Shown: positions 43,088 through 51,595 of the stretch, in pieces
How positions within the stretch are numbered: the stretch's first letter is position 1
How the letters are laid out: every line of letters starts with the position of its first letter
NCBI RefSeq assembly: GCF_024362785.1
Contig: NZ_CP093301.1
Coordinates: 2,480,001 to 2,544,000 of the forward strand
DNA from: Evansella sp. LMS18
Lineage (GTDB): Bacteria > Bacillota > Bacilli > Bacillales > Salisediminibacteriaceae
Length of the DNA: 64,000 nucleotides
Reading direction: 5' to 3'
Program-made: the position numbers and the translations under genes
Notes under the pieces: model-generated
The model's input: the letters and a program-made list of their open reading frames with translations, nothing else
Told to the model about the DNA's origin: nothing
Database searches by the model: none

Positions 43088-43201
43088 GGATGGAAAGAGG
43101 CTGGGACAAATCTAGCTAATAATTAATTATAAAAAGGTACCGAACATCAAAATTGATGTTCGGTACCTTTTTTGTAGGATATTTCGTTATTTATTATCCC
43201 C

Positions 43202-44773
43202 TTATCTGTTCTTGGCGGTGTACTTTCTCAAGTTCACCGCCATGAATGCAAACCCTAATTCATTTTTTACCTTCTCTTTGCCTCTTACCGACATACGAGT
43301 GAAACCCAAATTAGCCTTCAAAAATCCGAAGACTGGTTCCACATCAATCTTACGTTTGCCGTAGATTTCGCCAGTTTTCTCATCTGAAAGCTTCTGTCTG
43401 ATGTATTCTTTTTGTTGTTCCCATTTTTCGTTGTATTGTATTTTTCGGTTATGGCCTTCTTTCGCCTTGGTGCATTGGGAACGGAATGGGCAGTCTGAAC
43501 AGTCCTCACATTGGTAGACTTTAAATGTGCGTGTAAAACTGCCTTTATCTTTTCGATTCGATAGGTAACGGAACGTCAACTTTTGCCCGTTTGGGCATAA
43601 AAAAGAATCTGTTTCCTCGTCATACTCCCAATTGGCAGAGTTGAACTCGTTATTTTTATACCTCTTTTTCTTCTCTTTACGGTACATATTATATGTAATT
43701 AGTGGTGTGCACTCCCGATGATTTATAACATCTTCGTAATTTTGTTCACTGCCATACCCTGCATCAGCGACTATGTACTGGGGCAGCTTGAAGAAACCTT
43801 CCTCAATCTTATCCAGAAAAGGAATAAGGGTGCGTGTATCTGTTGGATTGGCGAATACATCAAAAGCTAGTGTATATTGTCCTTCTGTCGCAATTTGCAC
43901 ATTATACCCTGCTTTAAGCTGGCCGTTCTTCATGTAATCATCTTTCATTCGCATAAAAGTGGCATCCTGATCGGTTTTGGAATAACTGTTTCGCTCTCCA
44001 AATATGGACATGTCGTTTTGGTATTTTTGTTTGCGTACCAGAAAATCTTTGTATTGTTTGAGGTACTGCTTTGGTCCTTTACGTTTTGAGCGAAGTTGTT
44101 TACGTTCCTTTCCTTCTGTACTTTCTTCAATCTTTCTATCGAATTCCTCCACTTTCTCGTCAAGCTTTCCCACTACATCAAGGAGCTCTTTAGCAGATAG
44201 TTCCTCTAGATTTTCCCGTTCTATTTCCGGAATAATGTTCTTTTCCAGTAATTCTTCATACATTTGGTTGGACTTCTCCACCAAAGCTGCACTGTATTTT
44301 TCCGTCGCTTTACGCCAGACAAAGGTAAACTTGTTGGCGTTCGCTTCGATTTTCGTTCCATCAATAAAAATCGCTTCTTCTTCAATGAGTTTTTCCTGCA
44401 CAAGCTGGCAGCGAAACTGGACGAAGCACTGGCGTAGTAGTTCTTTTACGTCTTCGTGGACACGGAAGCGATTGATAGTACGGTAACTCGGTTCATATCC
44501 TTGAGCCAGCCACATCATACGGATACTATCCTTTAATAACGCCTCGATCTTTCTTCCGGAGAAAACAGATTGTGTGTATGCACATAAAATTACTTTCATC
44601 ATCATCCGCGGATGGTAAGCAGGACAGCCAGTTTCACGTAAAAAGCTAACGAATGCTTCATTTGGGATCTGTTCCACGAGGTCATGAACGGTGAAAGCTA
44701 TATCATTTTCCTGGAGTTTTACTTCTAAATCTAACGGCAAAACCACTTGATTCATGTTATAATATTTAAACAT
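43202..44773 (-). CDS. IS1182-family DDE transposase (copy 2)
   Basis: Translation identical over 523 residues to the transposase at 4983-6554, with the same DDE residues and cysteine cluster. Intact. The palindromic terminator at 43131-43173 follows it, shared by yteA paralogue 2 from the other side. Confidence 0.95.
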   Translation of the reverse strand: MFKYYNMNQVVLPLDLEVKLQENDIAFTVHDLVEQIPNEAFVSFLRETGCPAYHPRMMMKVILCAYTQSVFSGRKIEALLKDSIRMMWLAQGYEPSYRTINRFRVHEDVKELLRQCFVQFRCQLVQEKLIEEEAIFIDGTKIEANANKFTFVWRKATEKYSAALVEKSNQMYEELLEKNIIPEIERENLEELSAKELLDVVGKLDEKVEEFDRKIEESTEGKERKQLRSKRKGPKQYLKQYKDFLVRKQKYQNDMSIFGERNSYSKTDQDATFMRMKDDYMKNGQLKAGYNVQIATEGQYTLAFDVFANPTDTRTLIPFLDKIEEGFFKLPQYIVADAGYGSEQNYEDVINHRECTPLITYNMYRKEKKKRYKNNEFNSANWEYDEETDSFLCPNGQKLTFRYLSNRKDKGSFTRTFKVYQCEDCSDCPFRSQCTKAKEGHNRKIQYNEKWEQQKEYIRQKLSDEKTGEIYGKRKIDVEPVFGFLKANLGFTRMSVRGKEKVKNELGFAFMAVNLRKYTAKNR

Positions 44774-44867
44774 AAGGACACCCCCGGTAATTTATTGTGT
44801 GGTAACTTTAATTTTATCAGAAGGTGTCCTTTTTTGTGTCCTGAAAATGATGAAGTTCTTAAATATA

Positions 44868-44994
44868 GTTGATTGTAGCGAAAAGTGCGAGACGCCTTCG
44901 GGAAAAGCATTCGGCGAAGATCCCGCAGGGCGGTTTTCCCGAGGAAGCTGAGGCAATGCCCGAGGCAAGCGAGCGTCTTTTAGCGAAAATCAAC
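44868..44994. repeat. Palindromic repeat carried inside IS copy 2
   Basis: Same 127-bp segment as 6649-6775, with GTTGATT/AATCAAC outer arms, part of the duplicated element. Confidence 0.7.
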
Positions 44995-45331
44995 AACAAA
45001 GTTATAGAGCATAAAAAGAAAGAGAGACACCCATCCAAACTTTTTTGGAATGAGTGCCTCTCTATTTTTATTTACTGGGTTTTGTCCCAGCCTCTTTCCT
45101 GAAAATCTTCCTGAGTTCTCCCGGCACACCTTTGTAATAGATGGCCGCTATTAACTGCGGGACGCATTCAGGGTATAAAAACCATGGGCACGGGACTGGC
45201 TGAAATTACCTTGCGAAGTTTCTATAAAAAATGTTGATTAAACAAAAGATATTAATGCTGAAGTTTTACTGCCGGTATTTTGGAAAACACCCATAAGCTC
45301 TGGCAAAGCAATAATTTAAAGGAGTGATCAA

Positions 45332-45703
45332 TTGAAGCATTTAAGGGCGTTAGTAATTAAATCATTAATGATTACGTTAGTGCTGGTCATCCTCCTTACA
45401 ATGTTTAATGGCTACCCGTTGCTGAACACCATTTTCCTGTCTTTGCTGATCACAGGGCTTGCTTATGTTATCGGTGATCTCCTGATACTTCAGCGGGCTA
45501 ATAATACGGTATCAACAGTAGCTGATATAGGGCTTTGTACTTTAAAAATTTGGGTGTTAGCTCCATTCATTCTTGGAGCGGCCGTACCATTCAGCCTTGC
45601 CTTTATTTCAGCATTGTTAATTGGCGGCGGCGAATGGTTCTTCCATAAATATATGGCAGGAACCGTTCTGGATGAGGAAGATGATCTTGTAGGCGGGCAT
45701 TAA
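45332..45703 (+). CDS. DUF2512 membrane protein (YndM-like)
   Basis: A 123-residue protein with four membrane helices. It starts MKHLRALVIKSLMITLVLV, then TIFLSLLITGLAYVIGDLLILQRANNTVSTVADIGL, and ends in a short acidic tail; this is the DUF2512/YndM pattern found in Bacilli. The start is TTG, with AAAGGAG 7 bases before. Function unknown; often found with sporulation genes. It is the first gene after the second IS. Confidence 0.85.
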   Translation: MKHLRALVIKSLMITLVLVILLTMFNGYPLLNTIFLSLLITGLAYVIGDLLILQRANNTVSTVADIGLCTLKIWVLAPFILGAAVPFSLAFISALLIGGGEWFFHKYMAGTVLDEEDDLVGGH

Positions 45704-45827
45704 ATATAAACGCCTGAAGGTTTTCGTGTGCGAAATCAATGGTTTAATGAACGAAAACGGTGATGCAATGTGCGGAATCAGCTGTTCAATGAACGTAAAC
45801 CACGCTTGAATGCACGAAACATTGATC

Positions 45828-45853
45828 TTGGAGGTTGATCTTGGAGGTGAATT
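45828..45853 (+). promoter_or_regulatory. Tandemly duplicated ribosome binding region
   Basis: TTGATCTTGGAGG occurs twice head to tail just upstream of the 45857 TTG start. Only the second GGAGG is correctly spaced (7-8 bases). The duplication is a sign of recent slippage. Confidence 0.6.
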
Positions 45854-45856
45854 GAT

Positions 45857-46048
45857 TTGGCTCAGGATTATTTGGCAGTACATGAAAAAGCAGAGCTGCA
45901 TGAAATGTTAATGTTTAAAACTAACTGCCTGCAGAAGTCCCAGGCGATGCAGAGCCTGGTTCAGGACCAGGAGCTGAAAACCCTTTTGCAGCAGGATGTT
46001 AAAGCGTCTCAGACTAATATTAAGGCTTTACAGCAATTACTTAGCTAA
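45857..46048 (+). CDS. CotF-family N-terminal half (YraE-like)
   Basis: A 63-residue protein with the CotF N-half pattern (YLAVHEKAELHEMLMFKTNCLQKSQAM...LLQQDVKASQTNIKALQQLL). The start is TTG, with GGAGGTG upstream. It is followed 15 bp later by the C-terminal half. B. subtilis has the same split arrangement (yraE and yraD). Spore coat or coat-associated by family. Confidence 0.82.
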   Translation: MAQDYLAVHEKAELHEMLMFKTNCLQKSQAMQSLVQDQELKTLLQQDVKASQTNIKALQQLLS

Positions 46049-46063
46049 TAGGGGTGAAAACTT

Positions 46064-46366
46064 ATGTATCAAATGCAGAACCCGATGAATGACCAGGCTG
46101 TTGCCGCGGATTTGCTTCTTTCAGCAAAGGCAGGAGTGAAAAATTGTGCTGCGGCTCTTACGGAAGCCCATTCTGTTAATGTACGTAAAGCGTTGAACCA
46201 GCAGCTGCAGCAGGCAGTGATGTTTCAGCAGCAGGTTGCTGACTACATGGTAAGCAAAGGCTATTATGAGCCGTATAACCTTGAAGAGCAAATCGCAATG
46301 GATCAGCAGGCTACCGACATGGCACTGCAAAACAGCCAGGATACTCCTGGCAGCCAGCTTCAGTAA
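46064..46366 (+). CDS. CotF-family C-terminal half (YraD-like)
   Basis: A 100-residue Gln-rich protein: AADLLLSAKAGVKNCAAALTEAHSVNVRKALNQQLQQAV and SKGYYEPYNLEEQI, the same as the C-half of the fused 39891 protein. GGGGTG precedes the ATG. It forms a two-gene unit with the N-half, and a strong terminator follows. Probably sporulation-specific. Confidence 0.85.
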   Translation: MYQMQNPMNDQAVAADLLLSAKAGVKNCAAALTEAHSVNVRKALNQQLQQAVMFQQQVADYMVSKGYYEPYNLEEQIAMDQQATDMALQNSQDTPGSQLQ

Positions 46367-46386
46367 AGATGTCATAAGTTTATGAG

Positions 46387-46420
46387 CACACTACCCTTTT
46401 GTGAGGGTGGTGTGTTTTTT
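46387..46420 (+). terminator. Terminator after the split CotF-like genes
   Basis: Hairpin CACACTACCCT/AGGGTGGTGTG around TTTGTG, followed by six T. Confidence 0.85.
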
Positions 46421-46426
46421 ATATGA

Positions 46427-46660
46427 GAATTTCATATATAGACTTTGCATAAAAAAAGACGAATTACTTTTCGGTTGCAGGGTAAGACGGCGACTCTGGC
46501 AGGAAAAGCATGAAAAGCTGAAAATCCATTTTTGACGGCATTCAGCCGTCAAAAATTAGTTGAAGCCGTGCCCGAAGAACTTCCCTCTGTAGCGTAAATC
46601 GAACAGCAAAGTAACATTGTTCGTATTAATGATGAATCTTGAATTATGAAATTGATTCAT
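46427..46660 (+). repeat. MITE-like intergenic repeat, copy 2
   Basis: Matches 906-1153 in reverse complement. It has the same inner dyad (GCATTCAGCCGTCAAAAA) and ends in GAATTATGAAATTGATTCAT. It occupies the space between the split CotF genes and the ars operator. Confidence 0.8.
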
Positions 46661-46708
46661 ATATGACCTGAAAGGTATCTTTACAAAACCTTAACATATA
46701 AACGGTTG

Positions 46709-46734
46709 ATTATATAAATATTCACTTATATAAT
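46709..46734 (+). promoter_or_regulatory. Likely ArsR operator of the arsR-acr3 operon
   Basis: Inverted repeat ATTATATAA-N8-TTATATAAT, ending 25 bp before the GTG start of arsR. Its position over the likely -10 region suits autorepression by ArsR, released by arsenite. Confidence 0.6.
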
Positions 46735-46759
46735 GGACGATGAATGGAGGGTGGAAAAA

Positions 46760-47107
46760 GTGAAAACCATAAAACCTGTACAGATAGAAGAGGCTTCCAG
46801 CTTGTTGAAGCTCCTTGGGGATAAAACAAGGTTAACAATTATCTCCTTGCTTTTAAAAGATGAATTGTGTGTGTGTGAACTTGTGGAAATACTAAAAATG
46901 AGCCAGCCTGGCATCAGCCAGCATATAAAGAAGCTGAAAGCGATGGAACTGGTGAAAGAAAGGCGGCAAGGCCAGTGGATTTTCTACAGGCTTAATACAG
47001 ATGCGGAACTCTATCCCCTGCTTGAATCTGTCGCAGCCCATCTTCCTGATCAGGGGGATAAGCTGAAAGATCTTGAAAATAACGGGCTGAGAGTCTGTTG
47101 CAAATAA
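46760..47107 (+). CDS. arsR: ArsR arsenic-responsive repressor (first arsenic operon)
   Basis: A 115-residue winged-helix repressor. ELCVCELVEILKMSQPGISQHIKKLKAMELV gives the metal-binding CVC motif in the recognition helix region and the DNA-binding helix. The frame opens at ATG 46733, but that lies inside the operator, and GTG 46760 has GGAGGG 8-9 bases upstream, so the GTG is preferred. The protein also ends in CCK. It leads the operon arsR-acr3-arsC-arsD-arsA. Confidence 0.94.
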   Translation: MKTIKPVQIEEASSLLKLLGDKTRLTIISLLLKDELCVCELVEILKMSQPGISQHIKKLKAMELVKERRQGQWIFYRLNTDAELYPLLESVAAHLPDQGDKLKDLENNGLRVCCK

Positions 47108-47127
47108 TTAGTCTGGGGGAGTGACAT

Positions 47128-48219
47128 GTGGATAAAGAACAGGAATTACTCGAAGAAAAGGAAGGTAAAGGAATAAGTTTTTTTGAAAGATACTTAACAG
47201 TTTGGGTGGCCCTTTGTATTATTATCGGTATTTCTGTAGGCCAGTGGCTCCCAGTGGTGCCTGAAACCCTGAGCCAGTTTGAATACGCCCAGGTTTCCAT
47301 TCCGGTGGCAATCCTCATCTGGCTGATGATCTATCCGATGATGGCCCAAATCGATTTTACGAGTATTGTAAATGCCGGGAAAAAACCAAAAGGACTGGCT
47401 GTCACTTTAGTTGTAAACTGGCTGATTAAACCGTTTACGATGCTGTTTTTCGCCTGGCTGTTTTTCCGGGTCATTTTCGGTCCGTTTATTCCCGATGAAC
47501 TTGCAGTACAGTATATCGCCGGGGCTGTGCTGCTCGGAGCGGCGCCTTGTACCGCGATGGTTTTCGTATGGAGTTATCTTACAAAGGGTGATGCAGGATA
47601 TACCCTCGTACAGGTTTCTGTAAATGATATCATTCTGATTTTTGCCTACGGGCCGATTGTAATGCTCCTTCTGCGCCTGAATAATGTGGTTGTCCCGCTG
47701 GACACAGTATTGTTCTCCGTGCTCGCCTTCGTAGTCATCCCACTGGCGGCAGGCTGGCTGTCACGAGTGTACTTCATCAGGAAAAAGGGCCGGGACTGGT
47801 TCGAGAACGTATATCTGAAAAAAGCAGGTAAATTTACGATTGTGGGATTACTGCTTACGCTCATAATCATTTTCTCTTTCCAGGGAGAAGTCATTTTAAA
47901 TAATCCTTTCCATATAGGGCTTATCGCAGTTCCATTGATCATCCAGACGCTGTTTATTTTCGCCATCGCATACTGGTGGGCGAAAAAATGGCGGCTCGAG
48001 CACAGTGTTGCCGCACCTGCCGCAATGATCGGCACAAGCAACTTCTTTGAACTGTCAGTAGCGGTTGCTATCGCTTTGTTCGGACTTAATTCCGGAGCAA
48101 CATTGGTGACAGTTGTTGGTGTGCTTGTGGAAGTCCCGCTTATGCTTCTCCTTGTAAGAATTGCCAATAACACAAGACACTGGTTTCCTGTGGAAATACA
48201 GCTTCCGGAGAAAAATTAA
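47128..48219 (+). CDS. acr3: Arsenite efflux transporter Acr3
   Basis: A 363-residue permease with ten membrane helices. RYLTVWVALCIIIGISVGQWLPVVP opens it, with VLLGAAPCTAMVFVWSYLTKGDAGYT (conserved Cys near residue 140) and VAAPAAMIGTSNFFELSVAVAIALFG. This is the Acr3 family rather than the unrelated ArsB. It pumps arsenite out, alone or driven by ArsA. GTG start with GGGGGAG upstream. Second gene of the operon. Confidence 0.96.
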   Translation: MDKEQELLEEKEGKGISFFERYLTVWVALCIIIGISVGQWLPVVPETLSQFEYAQVSIPVAILIWLMIYPMMAQIDFTSIVNAGKKPKGLAVTLVVNWLIKPFTMLFFAWLFFRVIFGPFIPDELAVQYIAGAVLLGAAPCTAMVFVWSYLTKGDAGYTLVQVSVNDIILIFAYGPIVMLLLRLNNVVVPLDTVLFSVLAFVVIPLAAGWLSRVYFIRKKGRDWFENVYLKKAGKFTIVGLLLTLIIIFSFQGEVILNNPFHIGLIAVPLIIQTLFIFAIAYWWAKKWRLEHSVAAPAAMIGTSNFFELSVAVAIALFGLNSGATLVTVVGVLVEVPLMLLLVRIANNTRHWFPVEIQLPEKN

Positions 48220-48255
48220 CGATAACTAAACCAATAAGTAAAGGGGAAAACCGAA

Positions 48256-48675
48256 ATGTCAAAACCAATCATTTACTTTTTATGCACAGGAAATTCCTGC
48301 CGAAGCCAGATGGCGGAAGCGTGGGGGAAAAAATATTTAGGCGATAAGTATGATGTCTATTCCGCCGGTATCGAAGCACACGGAGTGAACCCGAAAGCCG
48401 TGGAAGCGATGAAGGAAGCTGGCATCGACATTACTGACCAGACGTCAGATACGATCGATCAGGATCTTTTGCAGAAAGCAAATCTTGTGGTCACTTTGTG
48501 CGGGCATGCGAATGACGTCTGTCCGGCAACACCTCCTGACAGAGACCGTGTCCACTGGGGTTTTGACGACCCGGCAAAAGCGGAAGGAACCGACGAAGAA
48601 AAGTGGGAAGTGTTCCGCCGTGTCCGTGACGAAATAGGCGAGAGAATTAAAAGATACGCCGAGACTGGAAAATAA
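48256..48675 (+). CDS. arsC: Thioredoxin-coupled arsenate reductase
   Basis: A 139-residue low-molecular-weight-phosphatase-fold reductase. Cys10, Cys82 and Cys89 ([16 protein letters not shown] and [17 protein letters not shown]) match the catalytic triad of B. subtilis ArsC exactly. It turns arsenate into arsenite for Acr3/ArsA to export. A site AAAGGGG precedes the ATG. Third gene of the operon. Confidence 0.97.
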   Translation: MSKPIIYFLCTGNSCRSQMAEAWGKKYLGDKYDVYSAGIEAHGVNPKAVEAMKEAGIDITDQTSDTIDQDLLQKANLVVTLCGHANDVCPATPPDRDRVHWGFDDPAKAEGTDEEKWEVFRRVRDEIGERIKRYAETGK

Positions 48676-48697
48676 TTTTCAAAGAGGAGATGTTAAT

Positions 48698-49051
48698 ATG
48701 GCAAAAATAGAAGTGTTTGATCCTGCGCTGTGCTGCCCTACAGGAGTATGCGGTCCGAGTGTGGACCCGGAATTGACGAGAGTGGCAACAGCTCTGTTTC
48801 TCCTTGAAAAAAAGGGTGTTGATGTAAACCGCTATAATCTGGCTACGGAACCGGACGCATTCATTATAAATGAAAAAGTAGAAGTGCTGCTCACGGAACG
48901 TGAAACAGAGGCGCTTCCTTTAACTCTTGTTGACGGGGAAGTTAAAAAGATTGGCGGATACCCGACTAACGAAGAGTTCGCTGAGTGGAGCGGTGTCCCG
49001 GCTGGAGAGCTGAATAAAAAAGACGAAAAAACTAAACTGAACTTGTTATAG
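48698..49051 (+). CDS. arsD: Arsenic metallochaperone ArsD
   Basis: A 117-residue thioredoxin-fold chaperone. FDPALCCPTGVCGPSVDPEL holds Cys12, Cys13 and Cys18, the arsenite-binding triad. It passes arsenite to ArsA. It lies 22 bp after arsC and 15 bp before arsA. The extra C-terminal vicinal Cys pairs of the E. coli plasmid protein are absent, as in many chromosomal ArsDs. Confidence 0.96.
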   Translation: MAKIEVFDPALCCPTGVCGPSVDPELTRVATALFLLEKKGVDVNRYNLATEPDAFIINEKVEVLLTERETEALPLTLVDGEVKKIGGYPTNEEFAEWSGVPAGELNKKDEKTKLNLL

Positions 49052-49066
49052 AGAGAAGGAATAAAT

Positions 49067-50842
49067 ATGTTTCAAGAATTCTCACCTGAACAAATCCCGA
49101 AAACCCCTTACTTATTTTTCACCGGTAAGGGAGGCACCGGGAAAACTTCTGCAGCTAGTGCTTCAGCGGTTGCTCTGGCAGACCAGGGAAAAAAAGTCTT
49201 AATCGTAAGCACGGACCCTGCCTCAAATCTTCAGGACGTTTTTGATATGGAAATCGGTGAAAATATTACGGCTATTCCAGCTGTGTCAGGATTATCAGCC
49301 GTTAATCTTGATCCTGAAGCCGCTGCTGCAGCATACAGGGACAAGATCGTGGGCCCTTACCGTGACAGGTTTCCCGCAGCAATAGTTTCCCAGATGGAGG
49401 AACAGCTTTCCGGGGCATGTACGGTAGAAATTGCCGCTTTTGATGAGTTTACAACCATTCTCACAAAGGAAGAATTGACCTCCCAGTATGACACCATTAT
49501 TTTTGACACAGCACCAACAGGTCATACACTGAGGCTTCTGCAGCTGCCGAATGCCTGGACAGACTTTCTTGAAGAGAGCACCCAGGGGGCATCCTGTTTA
49601 GGCCCCCTCTCCGGTCTCGATGAGAAAAAATCATTATACGAGTCTGCGGTGAATGCTCTGGCCGATGAAAAGAAAACGACTCTTCTCCTTGTTGTGCGCC
49701 CGGATGAGTCATCTATAAGAGAAGGGGGGCGTGCAGCGGCGGAACTGGCTGAAACAGGGTTAAAAAATCAGATGGCTTTAATGAATGGGGTGTTCCAGCC
49801 TGTTGATGATGTCGACGAAAGTGCAGCGGCATTGTTTTCCAAACAGCAGGCGGCAATCAGTAAAATGGAGCATCTGTTAGAGGGGGTGCCTGTTCACCAG
49901 CTTCCATATGTTCCATATCCTCTGACTGGAATTGGTGCTCTGCGAAGTTTTCTCCAGGGGGATGTTTCAGAAGTCGCCGGAGACGCGGCTGAACAGGAAA
50001 AGCCTGATCTGCCCGGGCTTGGAGCGCTCGTAGAAAAGCTCGCTGAAAAAACAAAAGGTGTAATCATGACAATGGGAAAAGGCGGCGTTGGCAAAACAAC
50101 GATCGCATCTGCAGTCGCAGCCGGCCTTGCCGCAAAAGGAAAAAAGGTCCATTTGACAACGACCGACCCGGCAGCCCATATAGAACATGTCATTAAAGGC
50201 GGGAATATACCGGGGGAGATTTCCGTAAGCCGAATCGACCCGGAAAAAGAAATAGAGCATTACAAACAGGAGGTGCTCTCTAAAGCACGGGAAGAGCTTG
50301 ACGAGGAAGGCCTTGCTTATTTAGAGGAGGATTTGAGTTCTCCATGTACGGAAGAAATAGCAGTTTTCCGTTCTTTTGCAAATGCTGTGGAGAAAGCGGA
50401 CTCTGAATTTGTGGTGATTGACACAGCGCCAACAGGACATACGCTGTTGCTTCTTGATGCGTCCCAGTCTTATCACAAGGAAATTGAACGTTCCTCCGGA
50501 GAAGTGCCTGATTCTGTTGTGAAACTCCTCCCTCGTCTTCGTAACAAAGAGGAAACAGATGTAATTGTTGTAACACTCCCGGAAGCAACCCCTGTGCTGG
50601 AAGCATCCCGGCTTGAAGAAGACCTGGAACGGGCAGAGATAACTCCAAGCTGGTGGGTGATTAACCAAAGCCTTGCAGCAGCTGACACAACCGATCCAAT
50701 TCTTAAAGCGAGAGGCAATCATGAAGTCCGTTGGATCAGAGAGGTATGGAGCCGGGCGGAAAATACAGTGCTGATCCCCTGGATTAAGGATGAAATCCAG
50801 GGAGCAGACGCATTGCGGAAACTGGCTTCCTCGAGAATTTAA
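49067..50842 (+). CDS. arsA: Arsenite efflux ATPase ArsA
   Basis: A 591-residue protein made of two homologous ATPase halves. P-loops are GKGGTGKT (20-27) and GKGGVGKT (near residue 338); each half has DTAPTGHTL. The three arsenite cysteines are kept: SGACTVEIA (Cys118), GASCLGPLSG and SSPCTEEIA. With Acr3 it forms an ATP-driven pump. AGAAGGA precedes the ATG. Last gene of the operon; no terminator follows, only tandem array C starting within a few bases of the stop. Confidence 0.96.
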   Translation: MFQEFSPEQIPKTPYLFFTGKGGTGKTSAASASAVALADQGKKVLIVSTDPASNLQDVFDMEIGENITAIPAVSGLSAVNLDPEAAAAAYRDKIVGPYRDRFPAAIVSQMEEQLSGACTVEIAAFDEFTTILTKEELTSQYDTIIFDTAPTGHTLRLLQLPNAWTDFLEESTQGASCLGPLSGLDEKKSLYESAVNALADEKKTTLLLVVRPDESSIREGGRAAAELAETGLKNQMALMNGVFQPVDDVDESAAALFSKQQAAISKMEHLLEGVPVHQLPYVPYPLTGIGALRSFLQGDVSEVAGDAAEQEKPDLPGLGALVEKLAEKTKGVIMTMGKGGVGKTTIASAVAAGLAAKGKKVHLTTTDPAAHIEHVIKGGNIPGEISVSRIDPEKEIEHYKQEVLSKAREELDEEGLAYLEEDLSSPCTEEIAVFRSFANAVEKADSEFVVIDTAPTGHTLLLLDASQSYHKEIERSSGEVPDSVVKLLPRLRNKEETDVIVVTLPEATPVLEASRLEEDLERAEITPSWWVINQSLAAADTTDPILKARGNHEVRWIREVWSRAENTVLIPWIKDEIQGADALRKLASSRI

Positions 50843-50846
50843 TTGG

Positions 50847-51535
50847 GGGCGTCTCGCATACCCGCTCGGGGGAAAATGATTGCCGAGCGATAACGCTGGA
50901 GCGTCTCGCATACCCGCTCGCGGGGAAAATGATTGCCGAGCGGTAACGCGAGAGCGTCTTGCATGCCCGCTCGCGGGGAAATGGTAGGCAAGCGGTAACG
51001 CGAGAGCGTCTTGCATGCCCGCTCGGGGGGAAATGGTAGGCAAGCGGTAACGCGAGAACGTCTTGCATGCCCGCTCGGGGGAAAATACTGGCCGAGCGGT
51101 AACGTGAGAGCGTCTCGCATGCCCGCTCGGGGGGAAATGGTAGGCAAGCGGTAACGCGAGAGCGTCTTGCATGCCCGCTCGCGGGGAAATAATAGGCAAG
51201 TGGTAACGCTGGAGCGTCTTCCATACCCGCTCGGGGAAAATACTGGCCGAGCGGTAACGTGAGAGCGTCTTGCATGCCCGAACTTCGGAAAACCCGCATA
51301 GAAAGGTAACGCTGGAGCGTCCATCATGCCCGAACTTCGGAAAATCCGCATAGAAAGGTAACGCTGGAGCGTCCATCATGCCCGAATTTCGGAAAACCCG
51401 CATAGAAAGGTAACGCTGGAGCGTCCATCATGCCCGAACTTCGGAAAATCCGCATAGAAAGGTAACGCTGGAGCGTCCATCATGCCCGAACATCGGAAAA
51501 CCCGCATAGAAAGGTAACGCTGGAGCGTCCATCAT
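50847..51535. repeat. 52-bp tandem repeat array C (13 units, two sequence classes)
   Basis: Thirteen GGTAACG-type units start at 50889, 50942, 50994, 51046, 51098, 51150, 51202, 51253, 51305, 51357, 51409, 51461 and 51513, spaced 52 bp with only one 53 and one 51. A partial unit precedes. Units 1-8 have CCGCTCG linkers that pair with CGAGCGG or CAAGCGG of the next unit; units 9-13 have GAGCGTCCATCATGCCCGA with a CCGAACTTCGG hairpin. These are the same two classes as in array A, in the reverse order. Starts 5 bp after arsA. Confidence 0.93.
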
Positions 51536-51595
51536 CCCATCCCGCCGACTAATGATGGAGAAAATCTTGCCCCTGCCCCAAAACCTCTGCATAGA

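Larger units (their letters stand above)
43094..45097 (-). mobile_element. IS1182-family insertion sequence, copy 2
   Basis: Same 2004-bp element as 4875-6878, same orientation, 38219 bp further on, with perfect 17-bp inverted terminal repeats. The flanks are GG on the left and CC on the right, not a direct repeat. It sits 6 bp after the yteA paralogue 2 stop codon, so it may have inserted in a terminator-like hairpin. Identity with copy 1 at every stretch compared suggests recent transposition or gene conversion. Confidence 0.93.

Noticed and set aside
4875-45097. A composite transposon made by the two IS copies
   Set aside because: The 36 kb between them is ordinary chromosomal content and no target duplication marks the outer ends; only recombination potential is claimed.
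50321-51403. A 360-codon minus-strand frame over array C and arsA
   Set aside because: It runs antisense through arsA, which is an unmistakable gene, and through the repeats.
32748-51535. CRISPR arrays
   Set aside because: Units have no unique spacers; the whole 52-bp period repeats, and there are no cas genes.
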